Positions 18,580-28,368 are shown, counted from the stretch's first letter. The stretch is DNA of 52,176 bases from Paracoccaceae bacterium (GCA_020832445.1 JAFIEO010000081.1:1-52176); one strand, 5' to 3'. Translations and numbers: made by a program. Notes: generated by a model not told the origin, from the letters alone.

Positions 18580-19089
18580 ATGCTCGGATTTACCCGCTAT
18601 CTGCTACCGGTTTTTTTGCTGTTCTCCGCCGGTTCGGCCGTATCCCAAACGCTTAACCAGCCGCAGGGCGCTGTTATTCTTGAAATTTCAGGACAGGTTG
18701 CCGTTACAAACACCGAAGGCGCTGCGCAGTTCGATCTGGAAATGATTGAAGCGCTGGACCAGCTTGTCATCGATGTAGAGACCCCTTGGCACGAAGGCCC
18801 GCAGCAGTTTTCCGGCCCGCGAATTGTTGACCTGATGGCGGCCGCGGCCGCATCAGGGTCCGAATTGCGCTTCGTTGCAATTAATGATTACGCCGCCAAT
18901 ATGCCATGGGACGATATCGAGGCCCATGATGTGATTCTGGCCTCGCGGCACAACGGGGATACGATGTCGGTGCGCGACAAGGGGCCGTTATTTGTCATCT
19001 ACCCGTTCAACGAAAACCCCGAATTGCGCAATGAAGTGTATTACGGGCGGTCCGTCTGGCAGGTGAAAGCGATCCAGGTGCTTCCTTGA
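18580..19089 (+). CDS. Periplasmic SUOX-fold protein, PruR-like (probable pterin-binding signal protein)
   Basis: A 169-residue protein with a signal peptide (residues 1-22, cleavage after AVSQ likely). The rest resembles the oxidoreductase molybdopterin-binding (SUOX) fold: ILEISGQVAVTN, FSGPRIVDLM, VAINDYAANMPWDD, and a C-terminal VWQVKAIQV strand. The whole protein contains no cysteine, so the residue that coordinates molybdenum in true sulfite-oxidase-type enzymes is missing. This matches the PruR group, which binds pterins and controls a partner sensor (known for Agrobacterium PruR-DcpA). It overlaps the next gene, a membrane kinase, by 4 bases, which points to that kinase as its partner. 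Confidence 0.75.
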   Translation: MLGFTRYLLPVFLLFSAGSAVSQTLNQPQGAVILEISGQVAVTNTEGAAQFDLEMIEALDQLVIDVETPWHEGPQQFSGPRIVDLMAAAAASGSELRFVAINDYAANMPWDDIEAHDVILASRHNGDTMSVRDKGPLFVIYPFNENPELRNEVYYGRSVWQVKAIQVLP

Positions 19090-21323
19090 AATTCCCACGA
19101 CGCCATCCATCGAGCCTTTGGCGCGACCGTGTTGGCGTCGTATTTCTAAGCATTGTTGCATTACTAAGCGTGCTGACCGCGTGGATGCTGTTCTCGCGGT
19201 TGCTTGATACGGAACGTGAAATGGATTCGGTCGTTCGCGAAGATGCGATGTGGGCAATCTTCCAGTCTGACAGGCATTTGCGCCAACTTGAAAGCCTGGC
19301 CTTCTTGATTGTCGAAACAGGTGATCCCGGATTGCATGACCAGTTCATGCGCAGCTATGATATTCTATACAGCCGCGTCAGCCTGATTGCAGGCGGAACA
19401 TTCTTTCTGGATCTGAGCAGCGAGGGGAAGCTGTCACAGCGCGTGACTGCGTTTAAGCAGTATATAGTCGCGCTTGCCCCGCGTATTGATGCGCTTGTGC
19501 CAGAAAGCGATGACTATCTGTCGGAAATGTCAGAAATTGCGACGCAACTTCAGGCGCAGGCACAACTTTCAAATGACCTTGTTCTAGGGGCAAATGCAGC
19601 GATTAACGCCATGCGCGTGGATGACAGGGTCTTGCGGCGCGAAATACAAGACCAGCTTGCGTTGCTCGCGCTGGTGCTTATCGTGGCGTTCTTGGGTATT
19701 TTCGCGCTGTTGATGATGCAATTGCGCCGGATCGCCAAATCAAACCGGCACATGGCCTTGTTGCAGGAGCGCAGCCGCAGGCAGGCCCTGCGGGCGCAAG
19801 CCGCCAGCCGCGCAAAATCGGCGTTCCTTGCCACTATGAGCCATGAAATCCGCACGCCCCTGAACGGCATTATCGGATCTGCGGATCTGTTGTCATTCGC
19901 GTCCCTGCCGCAACAGCATATGCGCCGGCTGGATACGATCCGCGCATCGGCGGCCCTGTTGCGTGACCTGATTGATGGCATTCTGGATTTCTCCAAACTG
20001 GAAGCGGGCCGGTTTGAAGCGCGATCGGGCGAATTGGACCTTGATGAATTGCGCGACCTGATGAGCAAGGCATTCGAGGGGCAGGCACAAGAGGCGGGCT
20101 TGACGCTGACAGTAGACATGCCGTCGGGCAAAGTTGTGACGAATGATGCGCGCGTGCGTCAGGTCATGATCAACCTGATTGGCAACGCCATCAAATTTAC
20201 GCCGGAAGGGCGCGTTCAACTGCGTGGAAGCCTGCAAGGTGATGATGTTTTGCGTATCGAAGTCGAGGATGACGGGATCGGTATTGCACCGGAAGATATG
20301 CCGCGCCTGTTTCGTGAATTCAGCCAGCTGGATGGGTCATATGCCCGCAAATACGGGGGCAGCGGGTTAGGTTTGGCAATTTGTAAGCGCATTATTGACG
20401 GAATGCAGGGCGCAATTGGGGTGCAAAGCACGCCGGGCAAGGGCAGTCTGTTCTGGTTCGAGGTTCCGGTCCGCAAGGTGGTTCATGTTGATACCCCGCA
20501 AGCGGCCGCATCCCGCGCTGCCGGCACATCGGCCCCGCCCGAAGCGCTGCATGTGTTGGTGGTTGAAGATAATGAAATCAACCTGGACGTGATGAAGGGA
20601 ATTCTGGAGAATTTGGGCCACCGCTGTTCGGAGGCACGAAATGGCCATGAAGCGGTCACTTTCTTGCAGAATATACAACCAGATATTGTGCTAATGGATA
20701 TGCAAATGCCGGTTATGGACGGGGTGGCGGCGACGCGCGTTTTGCGCGGCATGGGCCTGACACTGCCTGTCATCGGGGTTACCGCCAATGCCTTTTCCGA
20801 AGACCGTGACGCTTGCCTTGATGCCGGAATGGACGCGTTTGTGCCCAAGCCCGTGACCAATGCCGTGCTTGCAAACATTCTGGCGCAGTTCACGCCTGAC
20901 ACTGGCACGCGCGCACATTCCGCCCCTGGCGGTGCTGCTGATGTCGAAACGACAGCGGACCAACCTGACGATCCGGCGGTGTCCGCGGGTGGGATGGATA
21001 ACCCGCAGCTTGATGATCTTGTCGCAGCGCTTGGTGTGGATATCGTGGCATCCCTGATTGACCGGTTTGAAGCCGATATCACGGTGTTGCAAAATGATCT
21101 GGGCGCGGTGATTAACGATGGTGACGACGCGGCGCAAGATGACCTGTTGCACACGTTCAAGGGGGGGGCTCTGACCCTGGGCATGATGTGTTCGGGCGCA
21201 TATGCGCAGGAAATGCGCGCGAAACTGCCGCTGGATATCGGGCAGCTGGATCATTTGCTGGTATTGGCGCAGGATGATGTTGCGCATGCGCGACACTCCC
21301 TTAACCTTTCGGCGATTGCATGA
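19086..21323 (+). CDS. Membrane hybrid histidine kinase with REC and Hpt domains
   Basis: A 745-residue protein starting at TTG inside TTGA, overlapping the previous stop. TM1 is about 17-37, the periplasmic sensor about 38-190 (REDAMWAIFQSDRHLRQLES, helical), TM2 about 191-211. HisKA carries SHEIRTP (His253); HATPase (DDGIGI, GGSGLGL), receiver (about 510-620, MDMQMP) and a C-terminal Hpt domain with HTFKGGALTLG (His689) follow. All relay residues are present, so it can run a full His-Asp-His relay and pass phosphate to a separate regulator. The likely input is the PruR-like protein upstream. It overlaps the next gene by ATGA. Confidence 0.93.
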   Translation: MKFPRRHPSSLWRDRVGVVFLSIVALLSVLTAWMLFSRLLDTEREMDSVVREDAMWAIFQSDRHLRQLESLAFLIVETGDPGLHDQFMRSYDILYSRVSLIAGGTFFLDLSSEGKLSQRVTAFKQYIVALAPRIDALVPESDDYLSEMSEIATQLQAQAQLSNDLVLGANAAINAMRVDDRVLRREIQDQLALLALVLIVAFLGIFALLMMQLRRIAKSNRHMALLQERSRRQALRAQAASRAKSAFLATMSHEIRTPLNGIIGSADLLSFASLPQQHMRRLDTIRASAALLRDLIDGILDFSKLEAGRFEARSGELDLDELRDLMSKAFEGQAQEAGLTLTVDMPSGKVVTNDARVRQVMINLIGNAIKFTPEGRVQLRGSLQGDDVLRIEVEDDGIGIAPEDMPRLFREFSQLDGSYARKYGGSGLGLAICKRIIDGMQGAIGVQSTPGKGSLFWFEVPVRKVVHVDTPQAAASRAAGTSAPPEALHVLVVEDNEINLDVMKGILENLGHRCSEARNGHEAVTFLQNIQPDIVLMDMQMPVMDGVAATRVLRGMGLTLPVIGVTANAFSEDRDACLDAGMDAFVPKPVTNAVLANILAQFTPDTGTRAHSAPGGAADVETTADQPDDPAVSAGGMDNPQLDDLVAALGVDIVASLIDRFEADITVLQNDLGAVINDGDDAAQDDLLHTFKGGALTLGMMCSGAYAQEMRAKLPLDIGQLDHLLVLAQDDVAHARHSLNLSAIA

Positions 21324-24300
21324 CGGGGCGCGGTGCAAGTAACTGGTCCGGCGCAGTGTCAAAATTTGTGCAGGCGTCGCGCATCCAAGGGGGCAGATTG
21401 CCCGCCATGTCTGCGTTGCTTGCAGCCCTGTCGCGCGCGATCAACGCCAAGGCGTGTGCGTTGGTGGCACTGCAAGATGAAAATCTAGTGTGCATCTGTG
21501 CGTCTGACATGGACCACATCCCTGACTTGCGGCGCATTGACAGCGCGGTTTTGTGGGCGGGGCATCGCGCGCCCGCAGGCATATACTCGGTGGTGGTGCG
21601 GGGGCTGGATGACAGTGTGCAGCCGCTTGCGATTGTCGCCCACCTGCCTGACGGGGGCGTGCTTGCACATGACGCCGGAAACAAGCTGCAAGATGCCGCC
21701 GCATTGCTGGATATGGCGTTTGCAAAACACGCAGAGGTGACGCGCAGTGCCGCGCTATCATCGCTGAAGGATGCCACGTTTTTAGAAAAAACCACTGATC
21801 ATACACCGGACAAGGCCCCGCGCGATCTGTTGGGGGCAGCCCTGCATCGCTTGACCGAAGCGCAGGCGCTGAGTGTGGAATTGATTGATGCCCTTCTTGG
21901 CGCCCCGCTGGAGGAGTTGGGCACCGCCATAGGGGCCGCACTTTTGCGGATGGGGCGGTTTTGCGGGTCCGACCGCACCTATGTGTTTCAGGAGACCGGG
22001 CCAAACAGTATTTCAAACACCTATGAATGGTGTGCTGATGGTATTGTATCCGTCAAGGACCAGTTGCAGGACATCCCCGCGGACGTGGCAGAACCCTGGT
22101 GGCGGGGTTTTGATGCTGACGGGCATGTTTATATCCCTGATGTTCTGGCCCTGCCTGACGGGTTGGAACTGCGCAGCACCTTGCAAGAGCAGGGCATAAA
22201 GTCGCTTCTGGCGGTTCCACTTCAGCATGACGGGCGCGTTCTGGGGTTTGTCGGCTATGATGCCGTGCGCCAGAAACGTTCGTTTCTGCCGGGCGAGATT
22301 CACCTGCTGAAATCCGTTGCAAATGTCATTGCGACACTCCTGATGCGGCGCAAGATGGAATCGGACGTTGATGAAGCGCGCCGACATAAGGAACTGGAAC
22401 GCCAGAAGCTGCGCGCAACGTTAAGTGTGCTGCCCGATGTGTTGCTGGAATTCGACGATGATATGCGGGTTACGGGCTATCATGTGAATGACCAGATGAA
22501 CCTGCCGATCGCGCTGGACAGTCTTGTTGGCAAACCCCTGCAAGACTGCCTGCCGGCACATATCGGTGCCCTGGCGGATCAGATCCGTTCCGAACTGGAA
22601 GAGAAGGAACTGGTCACCGGCTACCAGTGTTCACTGGATATGGCAGGCAGGCAATACTGGTATTCGGTGTCTGCCGCACGTCGTCCGGCAGATGTTGACG
22701 GGCGCGGCGGCTATGTTGCCGTGGTGCGGGACATTACACAATCCCACACCCAGCGCATCGAGATCGAGCGCCTTGGCCAGATTGCGATGAACAGCACCAA
22801 CCTTGTTATCATCACCGATGCCAAGGGGCGGATCGAATGGACCAACCCCGCGTTTGAACGGCGCACAGGCTATCGCCTTGCGGATGTGCTGGGCAAAAAA
22901 CCGGGCGCGTTTTTGCAATCCCCGCTGACGGATCAGAACACCATCGCCAAAATACGCAAGGCAATTGCTTCGGAATGTGCGATCACATGCGAAGTGTTGA
23001 ATCGCACCAAATCCGGTGAGTTGTATTGGGTGGAGCTGGCGATACAGCCGATATTTGGCGATTCCGGCGACCTGACCGGCTTTATGTCCGTGCAGACAGA
23101 TTTGACCCAATACCGCATTCATGCGCGCAATCTTGAACTGGCCCTCAAGGCCGAACAGGCCGCCCGTGCACAGCTAAGAAGTGCGGTCAGCATCATGCAA
23201 GACGCGTTCATCCAGTATGATGCCGATCAGAAACTGGTTTTGTGCAACGACAGGTATCGTGATCTTTTTGTGGAACTGCGATCTGTTCTTGTCCCGGGAA
23301 CGCGCCTGTTCGACATTCTTTCCGCCGGGGTGGCGCAGGGCTATTTTGCGCAGGATGTTGCGGACAAGCAGGCATGGATTGCCGCCCAGTTGAAGGGCTT
23401 TCATCTGAAATATACCCAGTCCAGCGTGCACAACATTGCGGGGCGCTGGTATCGCCATATTCAACAGCCGACACCGGATGGCGGGCGCATCGCGATCCTG
23501 TCTGATATAACCGACCTGAAAGATGCCGAGCAGCGCGCGCTGTCGGACCGTGCGCGCGCCATGGATGCATCGCGCGACGGGATCGCGTTGTTGACCGAAG
23601 ATGGTGTTATAACCTACGCGAATGCGGCGGCGGCGCAGATTTTCAATCAATCCAGCCCCGATCTGGTGCTTGGTAATTTCTGGCGCGACATGATCAGCAG
23701 CGCGGGCGACGCGTCATTGGACGATGTGGTCATTCCGGCATTTGCCGCCCGCGGGTTCTGGCAGGGGCAGGCCACGGCGCGGCGCAGTGACGGCAGCGTT
23801 CGCGATGTGGAAATCTCGGCCACGCGCAGTAGCGATGGCGGGATCTTGTGCATTTTGCGTGATATTACCGAAAAGCTGCATATCGAGATTGAACAGGAAC
23901 GTCTGCGCGAGGAACTTGCGCTTGCGCGCCGCCGCGAAGAGGTCGGCCAGATTGCGGCGGGCCTGACGCATGATTTCAACAATCTGCTTGCGGCCATTTC
24001 CGGTGCGGCCAGCCTGATTGAAGAAACCGGCGCGGCCGACAGCAAGGCCCTTGCAGAAAACATCGGGTCCGCAGTTGAACAGGCTTCCGGCTTGGTGCGC
24101 CGCATGATGGCCCCGGGCAAAAAGAAGGTGGACAAGGCGCTGATAGATCTGTGTGTTCCGGTGCGCGATGCTGTCGATCTTGTCCGCGCCGGGTTGCGCC
24201 CGCCGGTGCAGTTGCACCTGAACATGCCGCGAAGCCCCGTTATGTGCATGGCTGACCAGACCGCGGTGATGCAAACCATCCTGAACCTGTGCATCAATGC

Positions 24301-25042
24301 CCGTGATGCCGTCGGCTTGCAGGTATCGGAACACGCGGAAGGCAAAATAACGGTTTGCATGGATGCCCCTGATCCTGATGACGCGCGCCGGGCGTTTGAC
24401 ATAGGCACCTGCCGCGATGGTCTGGAATACATAAAAATTACAGTGTCCGACAATGGGCCGGGTATGTGCGGGGCGACACGCGATAACATGTTCACACCTT
24501 ATTTTTCCACCAAAGGGGAACGTGGCACGGGCCTTGGGTTGCCCATTGTCGTAGGGGCGGTGCGGGATCATCATGGCGCGTTGGCCGTGGACACCGCGCC
24601 CGGACAGGGAACTGTCTTTACCATCATGTGGCCGTTGGACGGTCCGGCCCCCAAAAGCCTGCCTGCGGCCCACAAGGGCTGTCTGCATGGCGCATCTTTT
24701 CTTGTTGTTGGGCATGATACCCGAAAACTGCGCGCATTGACCGGATTGCTGGAAGATGCAGGCGGGTTGGGCGTGCCATGTGACAGCGCCACGGACGCCG
24801 AAGAGTTTCTTTTGGCAGAAGTTGCAGGCTGGGATATGGTTGTTCTGGACGGGTCCATTTGCAAAAACGCCGCAACCAGTGTGATCAAGGCAATACGTCG
24901 GGCCAGAAACGATCTGCCGGTTGTCATGCTGACAGAAAATGCGGAAGGGGGGGATGAATTCACTGGCGCCACACTTGTTTTTGATGAGCCGCGAAATAGC
25001 TCGAAGCTACTGCCTGAAATTATGCGGCTGTTGAAGCAATGA
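21320..25042 (+). CDS. Large soluble GAF/PAS histidine kinase with degenerate receiver
   Basis: A 1240-residue cytosolic protein. It has an N-terminal GAF-like region (about 25-145), a clear GAF domain (about 195-345) and four PAS domains (about 375-480, 485-605, 625-735, 745-850). A HisKA/HATPase core (THDFNNLL, ATPase DNGPGM and GTGLGLP) and a C-terminal receiver-like domain (about 1125-1240) follow. The second PAS (GKKPGAFLQSPLTD) is LOV-like but lacks the photoactive cysteine. The receiver keeps an aspartate (VVLDGSI) but has lost the conserved lysine and the usual acidic pair. The start overlaps the upstream kinase stop (ATGA), so the two kinases are made together. Confidence 0.9.
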   Translation: MTGRGASNWSGAVSKFVQASRIQGGRLPAMSALLAALSRAINAKACALVALQDENLVCICASDMDHIPDLRRIDSAVLWAGHRAPAGIYSVVVRGLDDSVQPLAIVAHLPDGGVLAHDAGNKLQDAAALLDMAFAKHAEVTRSAALSSLKDATFLEKTTDHTPDKAPRDLLGAALHRLTEAQALSVELIDALLGAPLEELGTAIGAALLRMGRFCGSDRTYVFQETGPNSISNTYEWCADGIVSVKDQLQDIPADVAEPWWRGFDADGHVYIPDVLALPDGLELRSTLQEQGIKSLLAVPLQHDGRVLGFVGYDAVRQKRSFLPGEIHLLKSVANVIATLLMRRKMESDVDEARRHKELERQKLRATLSVLPDVLLEFDDDMRVTGYHVNDQMNLPIALDSLVGKPLQDCLPAHIGALADQIRSELEEKELVTGYQCSLDMAGRQYWYSVSAARRPADVDGRGGYVAVVRDITQSHTQRIEIERLGQIAMNSTNLVIITDAKGRIEWTNPAFERRTGYRLADVLGKKPGAFLQSPLTDQNTIAKIRKAIASECAITCEVLNRTKSGELYWVELAIQPIFGDSGDLTGFMSVQTDLTQYRIHARNLELALKAEQAARAQLRSAVSIMQDAFIQYDADQKLVLCNDRYRDLFVELRSVLVPGTRLFDILSAGVAQGYFAQDVADKQAWIAAQLKGFHLKYTQSSVHNIAGRWYRHIQQPTPDGGRIAILSDITDLKDAEQRALSDRARAMDASRDGIALLTEDGVITYANAAAAQIFNQSSPDLVLGNFWRDMISSAGDASLDDVVIPAFAARGFWQGQATARRSDGSVRDVEISATRSSDGGILCILRDITEKLHIEIEQERLREELALARRREEVGQIAAGLTHDFNNLLAAISGAASLIEETGAADSKALAENIGSAVEQASGLVRRMMAPGKKKVDKALIDLCVPVRDAVDLVRAGLRPPVQLHLNMPRSPVMCMADQTAVMQTILNLCINARDAVGLQVSEHAEGKITVCMDAPDPDDARRAFDIGTCRDGLEYIKITVSDNGPGMCGATRDNMFTPYFSTKGERGTGLGLPIVVGAVRDHHGALAVDTAPGQGTVFTIMWPLDGPAPKSLPAAHKGCLHGASFLVVGHDTRKLRALTGLLEDAGGLGVPCDSATDAEEFLLAEVAGWDMVVLDGSICKNAATSVIKAIRRARNDLPVVMLTENAEGGDEFTGATLVFDEPRNSSKLLPEIMRLLKQ

Positions 25043-25140
25043 ATATGCGCGGATGAGTATATGTGGAACTTTGGACACGGCGCGGGAATGTCCGGTCCAG
25101 GTCCGTCGTTGGATTTGATGCATTACAGAAAGGAACAGGG

Positions 25141-25752
25141 ATGCGTATCTTGATCGCAGATGACCACGATCTTTTGCGGGATACCTTGGTTATGTTCCTT
25201 TCCAGCGCAGGCGATATTCAGGTTGATGGTGCAAACAGCTATGCGCAGGCCGTCGCATTGATGGACCGCGAAGCGCCCTACGATCTGCTGTTGCTGGATT
25301 ACCGCATGCCCGGCATGAATGGCCTGAACGGACTGAAGGATGCGCTGGAACACAAGCGTGCGGCGCATGTGGCCCTGATGTCGGGCGATGCGCCAAAATC
25401 TGTTATCGACGAGGCGTTGAGCCTTGGCGCCGCCGGTTTCGTGCCCAAGACATTGCCCGCGAAATCCCTGCGAAACGCGGTGGCCTTTATGTTGATGGGC
25501 GAAACTTATATGCCTGCCGGTTTTCTGCAAGATGTAGACGGGCGCGCCGATCCGGTTTTGCAAGACCTTAGCAGGCGCGAGACGCAGGTATTGCGGGGGC
25601 TGTGCGACGGAAAATCAAACAAGGAAATCGGACTGGATCTGTCCATTTCCGAAGCTACTGTGAAACTGCATGTAAAGACAATCTACCGCCATCTGGGCGT
25701 GGCCAACAGAACTCAGGCGGCAATGCTTGCACGCGATCTTGGATTTAACTGA
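25141..25752 (+). CDS. LuxR/NarL-type response regulator
   Basis: A 203-residue protein: receiver (1-120, Asp9/Asp53, Lys103-like KTLPAKS) plus a C-terminal LuxR helix-turn-helix (about 140-200, LSRRETQVLRGL...LHVKTIYRHLG). The start at 25141 has AAAGGA upstream; the frame opens at 25063 without support. It follows the two kinases on the same strand with a 98-base gap and is the most likely output of the cluster. Confidence 0.92.
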   Translation: MRILIADDHDLLRDTLVMFLSSAGDIQVDGANSYAQAVALMDREAPYDLLLLDYRMPGMNGLNGLKDALEHKRAAHVALMSGDAPKSVIDEALSLGAAGFVPKTLPAKSLRNAVAFMLMGETYMPAGFLQDVDGRADPVLQDLSRRETQVLRGLCDGKSNKEIGLDLSISEATVKLHVKTIYRHLGVANRTQAAMLARDLGFN

Positions 25753-25781
25753 GTTCTGCCGGACAGCGCCTTGCGCCGCGA

Positions 25782-26495
25782 TCACGCGGACATTGCATAA
25801 TTTTCCGGGGCGGAGTCGTCGCCACATTCCTTAATCATGTAGCCGCGGCCCCAGACGGTTTGAATCGGGCAATTGCCGTCCAGTGCATCAGACAGCTTCT
25901 TGCGAAGCTTGCAGATGAAAACATCAATAATCTTGATGCTGGGTTCATCCACGCCCCCATAAAGCTGGCTCATCAGCATGTCTTTACTCAGTGTCCGGCC
26001 TTTGCGCAGGGCCAGTGTTTCAAGGATATCATATTCCTTGCTGGTCAGCGTCAGCATGTTGCCATGGGCCGAGACGATACGCGCATCCAGATCAATGACA
26101 AGCCCGCCAATTTTGACCTTGGTGTTGATATGTCCGTTCGCGCGGCGCACAACGGCCAGAATTCTTGCGCTAAGTTCGTCAATCTTGAACGGCTTGGTAA
26201 TGTAGTCATCCGCGCCTGCGCCAAGTGCGTCAACCTTGGTCGATATTTCCATATCGCCCGACAGGATCAGGATCGGATAACGCAAACCCTTGCGGCGTGC
26301 CTCGCGCAAGACATCCAGCCCGGATTCCCGCTTAAGGCGAAGGTCCAGCAAAACTGCATCAAATGGATATAATTCCATCATTTCCAATGCGGAATGGCCA
26401 TCAGATACAATCGTGGCATTGATTTTTCTTTGGCCCAACAGGGCTGCGATGGTTTGGGCCATCAATCCATCGTCTTCTACAATCAGGACTTTCAT
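25782..26495 (-). CDS. CtrA-type response regulator (paralogue)
   Basis: A 237-residue OmpR/CtrA-type regulator: receiver (1-120; VEDD, Asp51 in LLDLRL, Lys101 in TKPF) and a winged-helix domain. The DNA-binding part keeps the CtrA hallmark YGGVDEPSIKIIDVFICK and TVWGRGYM. The receiver is clearly diverged from the nearly invariant CtrA of this group (ALLGQRKINATIVSDGHSA in place of the standard sequence), so I call it a paralogue, possibly a second copy with its own targets. It is convergent with the LuxR regulator, 29 bases between stops. Confidence 0.85.
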   Translation of the reverse strand: MKVLIVEDDGLMAQTIAALLGQRKINATIVSDGHSALEMMELYPFDAVLLDLRLKRESGLDVLREARRKGLRYPILILSGDMEISTKVDALGAGADDYITKPFKIDELSARILAVVRRANGHINTKVKIGGLVIDLDARIVSAHGNMLTLTSKEYDILETLALRKGRTLSKDMLMSQLYGGVDEPSIKIIDVFICKLRKKLSDALDGNCPIQTVWGRGYMIKECGDDSAPENYAMSA

Positions 26496-26767
26496 TCTGC
26501 ATCTCCGGTTAGCGGTTCATCTTCCTTTAACTGTGACGCATTGTTCAAATTTTCTCAAAAGGGAAGGCGGGTAGAAAATGCGGCGAAAGCGGGGCTTTTC
26601 TACCCGAGTGCGCAAGAAAATATCCGAAAGGATAGGTGCGATTTGATTGGCCAAAGGCCTGTGCATAAAGCTGCCATTGATCCGCCACATTCCTGCCCTA
26701 ATTTGCCTTGTTTTTACCACATTCGAATTGCTGCCCGCAGGCGCTGCACCGTCAGGGCGAATCGGTT

Positions 26768-27034
26768 TCAGCGATGAAGCGTGTCATCCTTCAACTGGCC
26801 GGTTACAGGATCTATTTTCAGGTCAACCTTGCTGCCATCGCGGGCAAAAAATTCGACTTCCCAATAGCCGTCATCATCCCATTCAATTTCGTCAATCCAC
26901 GCGATGTCATACTGGTTTTCCAGCTCTGCGACAATCATTGAGAGGGGCATGGCCTGCGCGGGGGGCTGCCGTTCGGCAAGGGCGGGTGCCGCACTCATCG
27001 CAAGTGCGACGGGGAAAATATAGCGCAGCTTCAT
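26768..27034 (-). CDS. Small periplasmic PepSY-domain protein
   Basis: An 88-residue protein with a signal peptide (cleavage after APALA, about residue 20) and a single PepSY-like unit (WEVEFFARDGSKVDLKIDPVTGQL). PepSY proteins are often linked to two-component systems or protease inhibition. Here it is a single gene between the CtrA paralogue and galM. AGGAGTG precedes the ATG. Confidence 0.8.
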   Translation of the reverse strand: MKLRYIFPVALAMSAAPALAERQPPAQAMPLSMIVAELENQYDIAWIDEIEWDDDGYWEVEFFARDGSKVDLKIDPVTGQLKDDTLHR

Positions 27035-27165
27035 GCATCACTCCTGTTTGTCGTGTCAAACAGGTATGGAATTCAGCCGCGCGTTCAATGGCCATGTTCT
27101 GACAATTTGCGTGATGCGCGGAATTCTGCCCTGTCTGGATAAGCTGCACGCGTCACGGGCCAGTG

Positions 27166-28194
27166 TCATGTGCCTGCGTCCGGGTCCGGTTGCGCCTTGC
27201 CAAAGACATAGCGCGTGCTTTGGCTGTATTGCGCATCCGGTCGCAAGATCGCGGAAGGAAACGCGGGGCGGTTGGGGGCGTCGGGCCATGCCTGCGCTTC
27301 CATGGCGATGCCCGCGAACGGACCGTAGCGGCGATTGCCCAGCCCCTGAAGGCCGTCTTTCGGGATTTGCGCACCCGTATAGACCTGAAGCCCCGGTTCG
27401 GTGCTGTCCATCCGCATGGAAATGTCAGATGCAGTGCTGCGCAGCCATGCCACAGGGCGCATGGGCATTTGCTGCATCGACAGGCAGAAATTATGATCCA
27501 GTGACTGCCCTGACAGGCTGCGCGCTGTGCAAAAATCGAATGCGCCGCCTGCAACGGGTTCAATTCTGCCAGTTGGAATAAGCGCGTCATCCACAGGCAG
27601 ATAATGCTCGGCGTCTATTCGCAGATCGTGCTGCGCAAGATTGCCGGTGTCATCAAGAATGAAATAGCCGTGATGCGCAAAACTGCACGGTGTTGCATGG
27701 TCTGTGCTGGCCTGAATATCGAACTGAAGTGTCCCGCTGGCAGGCAGCGAGATTGTTGCGCGAACATCCAGATTGCCCGGAAACCCCATGTCACCATCAG
27801 GCAGGTGCAAGGCAAGGGTTACACTGTCGGGGGCCTGCGCTGTGATTTGCCACAACTGCTGCGAACTGCCCTGTGGCCCGCCATGCAATGCGTGCCCGCC
27901 GGGGCTGTTGGCCGGAATTCGGTAGGTCTGGCCATCAATTTCAAACGTTGCGCCCGCGATGCGATTTGCAAACCGGCCCACAATCGCGCCGAAAAACTGC
28001 ATCTGGTCCAGATATGGCTCCGGCGACTCTGCCCCAAGGACCAGCGGATGCGCGACACCGTCCATGCGCAAATCCTGCACAATGGCACCAAGGGTCAGGA
28101 CTCGGGCGACCATTCCGCCACCGCGCAAGGTAATCTGCTCGACCAGCCGGCCATCAGGAAGGTGGCCGAACGCGGCGCGCGCATGATCAGGCAT
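27166..28194 (-). CDS. galM: Aldose 1-epimerase (mutarotase)
   Basis: Interconverts alpha and beta anomers of aldoses. The 342 residues are normal for the family. Visible motifs are FANRIAGATF, GGHALHGGPQG, the catalytic-His region FAHHGYF and the catalytic glutamate near the C-terminus (IAMEAQAWPDAPN). The gene is alone on the minus strand, so the pathway is not fixed by context. Confidence 0.92.
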   Translation of the reverse strand: MPDHARAAFGHLPDGRLVEQITLRGGGMVARVLTLGAIVQDLRMDGVAHPLVLGAESPEPYLDQMQFFGAIVGRFANRIAGATFEIDGQTYRIPANSPGGHALHGGPQGSSQQLWQITAQAPDSVTLALHLPDGDMGFPGNLDVRATISLPASGTLQFDIQASTDHATPCSFAHHGYFILDDTGNLAQHDLRIDAEHYLPVDDALIPTGRIEPVAGGAFDFCTARSLSGQSLDHNFCLSMQQMPMRPVAWLRSTASDISMRMDSTEPGLQVYTGAQIPKDGLQGLGNRRYGPFAGIAMEAQAWPDAPNRPAFPSAILRPDAQYSQSTRYVFGKAQPDPDAGT

Positions 28195-28368
28195 TTTAAG
28201 CTACTTTCGTAATTTCATCAGTTGTGAAGGGTGACCTATCATCCATGTTCTTGCAAATCAAACGGCGCGGACATCTGCAACACGCCAGTGCGACCGCATT
28301 TCAGCCCGTATCAGGGGCGCGAAACTGGGGCAGGGCATGTGCCTGAATTGCATAACTTTTGAAATAAC

